From contig QMMN01000004.1 in assembly GCA_003647275.1 (NCBI GenBank), positions 65,337-118,608 of the forward strand: a DNA stretch of 53,272 nucleotides, in the 5' to 3' direction. Numbering within the stretch: position 1 is the first letter of the stretch; each line of letters begins with the position of its first letter. The stretch is from Deltaproteobacteria bacterium (GTDB taxonomy: Bacteria > Desulfobacterota > Desulfobacteria > Desulfobacterales > C00003060). The notes under the pieces were generated by a model that was not told where the DNA came from, did no database searches, and saw nothing but the letters and a program-made list of their open reading frames with translations. The position numbers and the translations under genes are program-made. This document shows positions 50,107-53,272 of this stretch, piece after piece.

Positions 50107-51471
50107 TTGCTGAAAGTAGGCTTAATTGACACAGGAGATAAGACGTTTTGTCGTATGCCGCATATTGGTCTTGCATACTTGGCTGCAACTCTTCATAAAG
50201 CAGGTCATAAAGTAGAAGTGATAGATCTTTACTTTTCAGATAATAAAGAGCAGGATGAATTTTTTAACAAGGATTTTGGGCTGATCGGTATAACCTGTAC
50301 AAGCTTTTCTTTTGTTACCTGTCTACAAACAGCACAGGCTATTAAGCGTTTGAATCCAAACCAGATAATCGTGGTAGGAGGTCCTCATGCATCTGTGGCA
50401 AGGGAAGAAGTGCTTATAAATAAAGAAATAGATTTTGCTATTTATGGTGAGGGTGAAACTCCAATGCTATCTTTAGTAGAACTGCTGGATGATGATAAAA
50501 ACCCTTCATTGGAAAAGCTAAGTCAGATAAATGGCCTTATTTTTCGAAATGCTAAAAATAGGGTTGTAAATCCACCTGCCCATCGAATTCGGGACATAGA
50601 TTCGTTACCCTTCCCAATATATGATAGTTTTCCAATGAAAAACTATGAAATGTATCCTTTATCTTCAAGTAGGGGATGCCCATACGATTGTGCCTATTGT
50701 GCATCTTCCGCCATTATGGGAAGGAAATGGGTGGAGAGATCCCCTGAGAGCTTGTTGAAGGAAATAGAGGAAATAATAAAAAAGTGGGGGAAAAGACATT
50801 TCTATATAATTGATGATAGCTTCAACATAAATGAAGAGAGAGTAAAAAAATTTTGTAGGCAATTGCTTGCCATGAAGTTGGATATTACATGGGGGGCCTG
50901 TGGCTTTCGAGCAGATAAGAGTGACCCTGAAATGCTATATCTTATGAAAAAAGCAGGCTGTAAACATATAGAAGTGGGTGTAGAAAGTGCGAATCAGCGA
51001 GTATTAGATAATATAGGTAAGGGAGAGTCAATCGAGCAAATAAAGGGGGGGATCCGCAAGATTCATGAGGCTGGAATACAAATCTGCGGCATGTTTATGA
51101 TCGGAAATCCCGGAGATACTCTGGATACTGTTAGAGAATCAATTGAGTTTGCAAAAGCTCAACCTTTTGACTCCATAAGATTTTATCTAGCCCTTCCTTA
51201 TCCAAGAACAAGGCTTTGGGAATTTGTTAAGGAGCATGGAAGATTTTTGAGAAAGGATTATACTAATTTTCATGACTTTTCAGAAGTTCCTATATTTGAA
51301 ACGGACAGTTTTACATGTGAAGAGAGAATGAAGGCATATGAAGAAGCAAAAAAACTAATGTTTCCTAAAGGTTTCCCAGAAGAACTTTCCTTTACTAAAG
51401 AAAAAAAATTGGTGGTAGAGTATGTTTCTAATAAGCACGAAAGGATAAAACCACGTTTTGCTCCCCAATAG
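50107..51471 (+). CDS. B12-binding domain radical SAM protein
   Basis: 454 residues, TTG start with AGGAGGT five bases upstream. Residues 1-140 form the cobalamin-binding Rossmann domain (PHIGLAYLAATLHKAGH, GITCTSFSFVT, IIVVGGPHAS); the radical SAM barrel has SSRGCPYDCAYC (Cys191, Cys195, Cys198), HIEVGVESANQRVLDNIGKG and GMFMIGNPGDT. Class B enzymes often methylate unactivated carbons or rearrange rings (BchE, HpnP and relatives). Substrate unknown; a glycan or lipid carrier is a guess from context. Confidence 0.88.
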   Translation: MLKVGLIDTGDKTFCRMPHIGLAYLAATLHKAGHKVEVIDLYFSDNKEQDEFFNKDFGLIGITCTSFSFVTCLQTAQAIKRLNPNQIIVVGGPHASVAREEVLINKEIDFAIYGEGETPMLSLVELLDDDKNPSLEKLSQINGLIFRNAKNRVVNPPAHRIRDIDSLPFPIYDSFPMKNYEMYPLSSSRGCPYDCAYCASSAIMGRKWVERSPESLLKEIEEIIKKWGKRHFYIIDDSFNINEERVKKFCRQLLAMKLDITWGACGFRADKSDPEMLYLMKKAGCKHIEVGVESANQRVLDNIGKGESIEQIKGGIRKIHEAGIQICGMFMIGNPGDTLDTVRESIEFAKAQPFDSIRFYLALPYPRTRLWEFVKEHGRFLRKDYTNFHDFSEVPIFETDSFTCEERMKAYEEAKKLMFPKGFPEELSFTKEKKLVVEYVSNKHERIKPRFAPQ

Positions 51472-51534
51472 GGCACGGATTAAGTCCTGGCACCTGTGTT
51501 AAGAGTGTTAGAAATTTTTCATAGGTTAATTTAC

Positions 51535-51796
51535 AATGAAAAAAGAGCTAAAAAATATTTGTCGAAAAAATCCTTAAAGATAGACACCGATTTTGTCCTC
51601 CTTGTAATCAACGGAAACGCTATAAATTAAGCGATGAAAGGCGTTGTTATTCAAGATGTAAATACACCTTCCATGACTTTTCTGGAAGATGAATCAAATC
51701 ATGGTAGATTAACAGGTATTCATTGGTTGTCTTTAATCAAGCTGCTTGAACTTGAATTATCTGTTCGTAAAACGTCCGAACAGATGAACTTAGTAA
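51535..51796 (+). pseudogene. Remnant of an IS1595-family transposase
   Basis: A zinc-ribbon stretch RHRFCPPCNQRKRYKLSDERR and RCKYTFHDFSGR (about 51584-51692) is followed, after a frameshift near 51692, by NHGRLTGIHWLSLIKLLELELS and RKTSEQMNL. This is the N-terminal region of IS1595-type transposases (CPxC...KCRYTFHDFTGRW.N..RL....WL.LIKLFELE.S.RK...). The catalytic part is missing; the next gene begins where it ends. Confidence 0.65.
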
Positions 51797-51805
51797 GTGA
51801 CACCT

Positions 51806-53098
51806 ATGAGAGGAAAGGCTAATTTTACCCTTATCGTTGCTAACCGTGTGGATGATCTTTACGAAAAGTATCCCATCAACACGCACACCTGGATTCCACC
51901 CCAGTTTCCCATAGGGGCCGCTTCCATAGGCGCTTTTTTAGAATCCCAGGGATTCGATGTGACTATCTTTGACAACTACCTCCACAAAGAGCCACCCGAA
52001 GTGGTAGCAGAGAAAATTCTTGCGAATAGACCTTCTTGTGTCGGTATATCGGTCAATTCTCTGACTATCTTGGACGGGTTAAAACTGGCTAAAGAAATTA
52101 AGCGTTTGGAGCCAGGTTGTTGGATCGTCATGGGTGGACCACACGCCACTCTTTTCCCAGAGCGAACGCTAGCGGATGAAAATGTAGACTACGTGGTTGT
52201 GGGAGAAGGGGAGTACGCTTTGCGGGATTTGCTTCGTTCCCTTGATGGACCGGCCCGTCCTGGCGAGGGGAAGAAGATCATTCGGGCTCAACGCATTGAC
52301 AATTTAGATGATTTGCCTATGCCCGCTCGTCATCTTACTGAATTTGAGCTTTATGATAGAAGTTTCGAAGTGGTCAAACAAATACAGCCTGCTGACATGC
52401 TGGCCTCCAGCCGAGGATGCCCTTTTTCCTGCTCCTTTTGCTCCAGCAGCCGCCTTTGGGGGCGACAGTACCGGACCCGTAGCGCCTTGAGGGTTTTAGA
52501 AGAGGTAAAAACTCTTTTATCAGTCTATGACTCTAAGGCCTTTTACTTTCGCGAAGACAACTTCACCTGTAACCGGCAGCACGTAGAGGATATCTGTAAT
52601 GCCCTCATCGCCGAGGGAATCAATATACCATGGGAGTGCGAAAGCCGTGTTGACACCTTAGACTTAAAACTCATCCGTCTGATGAGAAAGGCTGGCTGTG
52701 CGAGCATATGGTTCGGCATTGAGTCTGGTTCACAGCGCATATTGAATAAGATTTCCAAAGGAATTACTACCGACCAAGCCAGACGAGTTTTCGCCTGGTG
52801 CAGAGAGGAGGGGATTAAAACTGGAGCCATGTTCATGATAGGTTTTCCTGATGAGACTTATGAAGAGATGATGATGACTCGCGATTTCGCTCTTGAATTG
52901 GCTCCCAATCTTGCCAGTGTATCTGTATACGTGGGCTACCCCCACAGCCCTCTTTACCAGTATTATCTGGAAAATGGGCTGGTGGAGACACGTAGTGGGG
53001 ATATCCTTATTGTCGGAAATAACAATTTCTCTTTTGCTGAACTGGCGAAGATTGAGGCAGATATAAATAAGATTTTTTCTCAGGCCGGAATGTTATAA
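51806..53098 (+). CDS. B12-binding domain radical SAM protein (intact paralogue)
   Basis: 430 residues from ATG 51806 (a GTG three codons earlier is possible). B12-binding half: THTWIPPQFPIGAASIGAFLESQG, CVGISVNSLTI, WIVMGGPHATLFPE; radical SAM half: SSRGCPFSCSFC (Cys205, Cys209, Cys212), SIWFGIESGSQRILNKISKG, GAMFMIGFPDET. It starts inside the end of an IS1595 remnant, so its original promoter was probably replaced. Less AT-rich than the paralogue at 50107, hinting at a separate origin. Confidence 0.88.
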   Translation: MRGKANFTLIVANRVDDLYEKYPINTHTWIPPQFPIGAASIGAFLESQGFDVTIFDNYLHKEPPEVVAEKILANRPSCVGISVNSLTILDGLKLAKEIKRLEPGCWIVMGGPHATLFPERTLADENVDYVVVGEGEYALRDLLRSLDGPARPGEGKKIIRAQRIDNLDDLPMPARHLTEFELYDRSFEVVKQIQPADMLASSRGCPFSCSFCSSSRLWGRQYRTRSALRVLEEVKTLLSVYDSKAFYFREDNFTCNRQHVEDICNALIAEGINIPWECESRVDTLDLKLIRLMRKAGCASIWFGIESGSQRILNKISKGITTDQARRVFAWCREEGIKTGAMFMIGFPDETYEEMMMTRDFALELAPNLASVSVYVGYPHSPLYQYYLENGLVETRSGDILIVGNNNFSFAELAKIEADINKIFSQAGML

Positions 53099-53199
53099 AC
53101 CTGAATAATGCATGAACGACGTTTTTTATAGACAAAAATGCCTCCAAATATAGGCTCCTCATGAGAATCTGTGCTCAAAAAAGGGGGCTTAAAACTTGA

Positions 53200-53267
53200 A
53201 AGCATGAGCCAAATCCGTTAGTTAGGGTGTTTCCCAGAATACCCGAAACGGAGGTTGACTCATGCTT
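53200..53267. repeat. Inverted repeat at the window edge
   Basis: AAGCATGAG (53200-53208) and CTCATGCTT (53259-53267) are exact complements; GTTTC and GAAAC lie between. The second arm overlaps a new start codon. Could be the left part of a mobile element that continues outside. Confidence 0.4.
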
Positions 53268-53272
53268 GTCGA
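53262..53272 (+). CDS. Start of a gene cut by the window end
   Basis: ATG at 53262 is preceded by CGGAGG at 53249-53254, a good ribosome site, and reads Met-Leu-Val before the sequence ends. The product cannot be determined. The inverted repeat around the start suggests an insertion-sequence gene. Confidence 0.35.

Noticed and set aside
51490-51510. Second sigma-54 promoter (TGGCAC motif)
   Set aside because: The -12 half lacks the invariant GC at the required spacing.

Overview
The window looks like a chromosomal segment of a motile, anaerobic deltaproteobacterium (Desulfobacterota, sulfate-reducer type). This is inferred from gene content: the siroheme-dependent alternative heme genes ahbC, hemB and ahbD, a FlgM gene paired with a DVU0524-like protein, FeoA/FeoA/FeoB iron uptake, an LbtU-type porin, and many radical SAM enzymes. 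No 16S gene is present, so the species cannot be named.

Layout. 1-6.9 kb: an AbrB-type antitoxin beside a decayed BrnT/DUF4258-like toxin, a Fur regulator, a NifX-like protein behind a possible Fur box, and a leftward iron operon (feoA-feoA-feoB, a small secreted protein, a DUF4198 protein) closed by a strong terminator. 6.9-12.2 kb: the LbtU-like porin, a 200-bp palindromic element, and a chemotaxis mini-cluster (unknown protein, CheD, HDOD, CheY, a 35-codon gene, CheX). 12.3-19.5 kb: a 92-bp MITE-like element next to a receiver-domain scrap, a PfkB kinase, the leftward group ahbC-hemB-ahbD-CBS protein, and a ClpX-like ATPase with an extra C-terminal domain. 19.6-24.5 kb: tRNA-Arg(CCG), a CCA-adding enzyme, a 758-residue unknown protein, and a KptA/Tpt1-like protein whose catalytic motifs are altered. 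25.1-26.7 kb: flgM operon and a non-coding stretch ending in a near-perfect sigma-54 promoter.

From 26.7 kb to the end is a surface-glycan island. It opens with a winged-helix/Rossmann regulator and a NeuB fused to a TIM-barrel isomerase-like domain, followed by NeuA, a second NeuA-like enzyme with a large insertion, glycosyltransferases, epimerases, a split transketolase, an alcohol dehydrogenase, a HAD phosphatase, a small-molecule kinase, methyl- and sulfotransferases, and radical SAM enzymes. I infer synthesis of a nonulosonic-acid-containing glycan with at least one unusual, possibly two-carbon-modified, sugar. The sigma-54 promoter and the flagellar genes next door make flagellar glycosylation a reasonable guess. 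The island is a mosaic: AT-rich blocks (about 30-37 kb and 45.5-51.5 kb) alternate with a more GC-balanced block (37-45.3 kb), and several junctions carry dead gene pieces (methyltransferase, dehydrogenase, B12-radical SAM, IS1595 transposase).

The observation I consider most likely to be new is a repeat-bounded element family seen twice: a gene-less copy (about 2.72-2.93 kb) and a copy carrying a GxxExxY nuclease-like gene (about 31.58-32.19 kb). Both share CAGAG-type terminal repeats, an identical GATAATGTTTC box, and a hairpin in which the stem sequence differs completely while the loop TGAGAGG is conserved.
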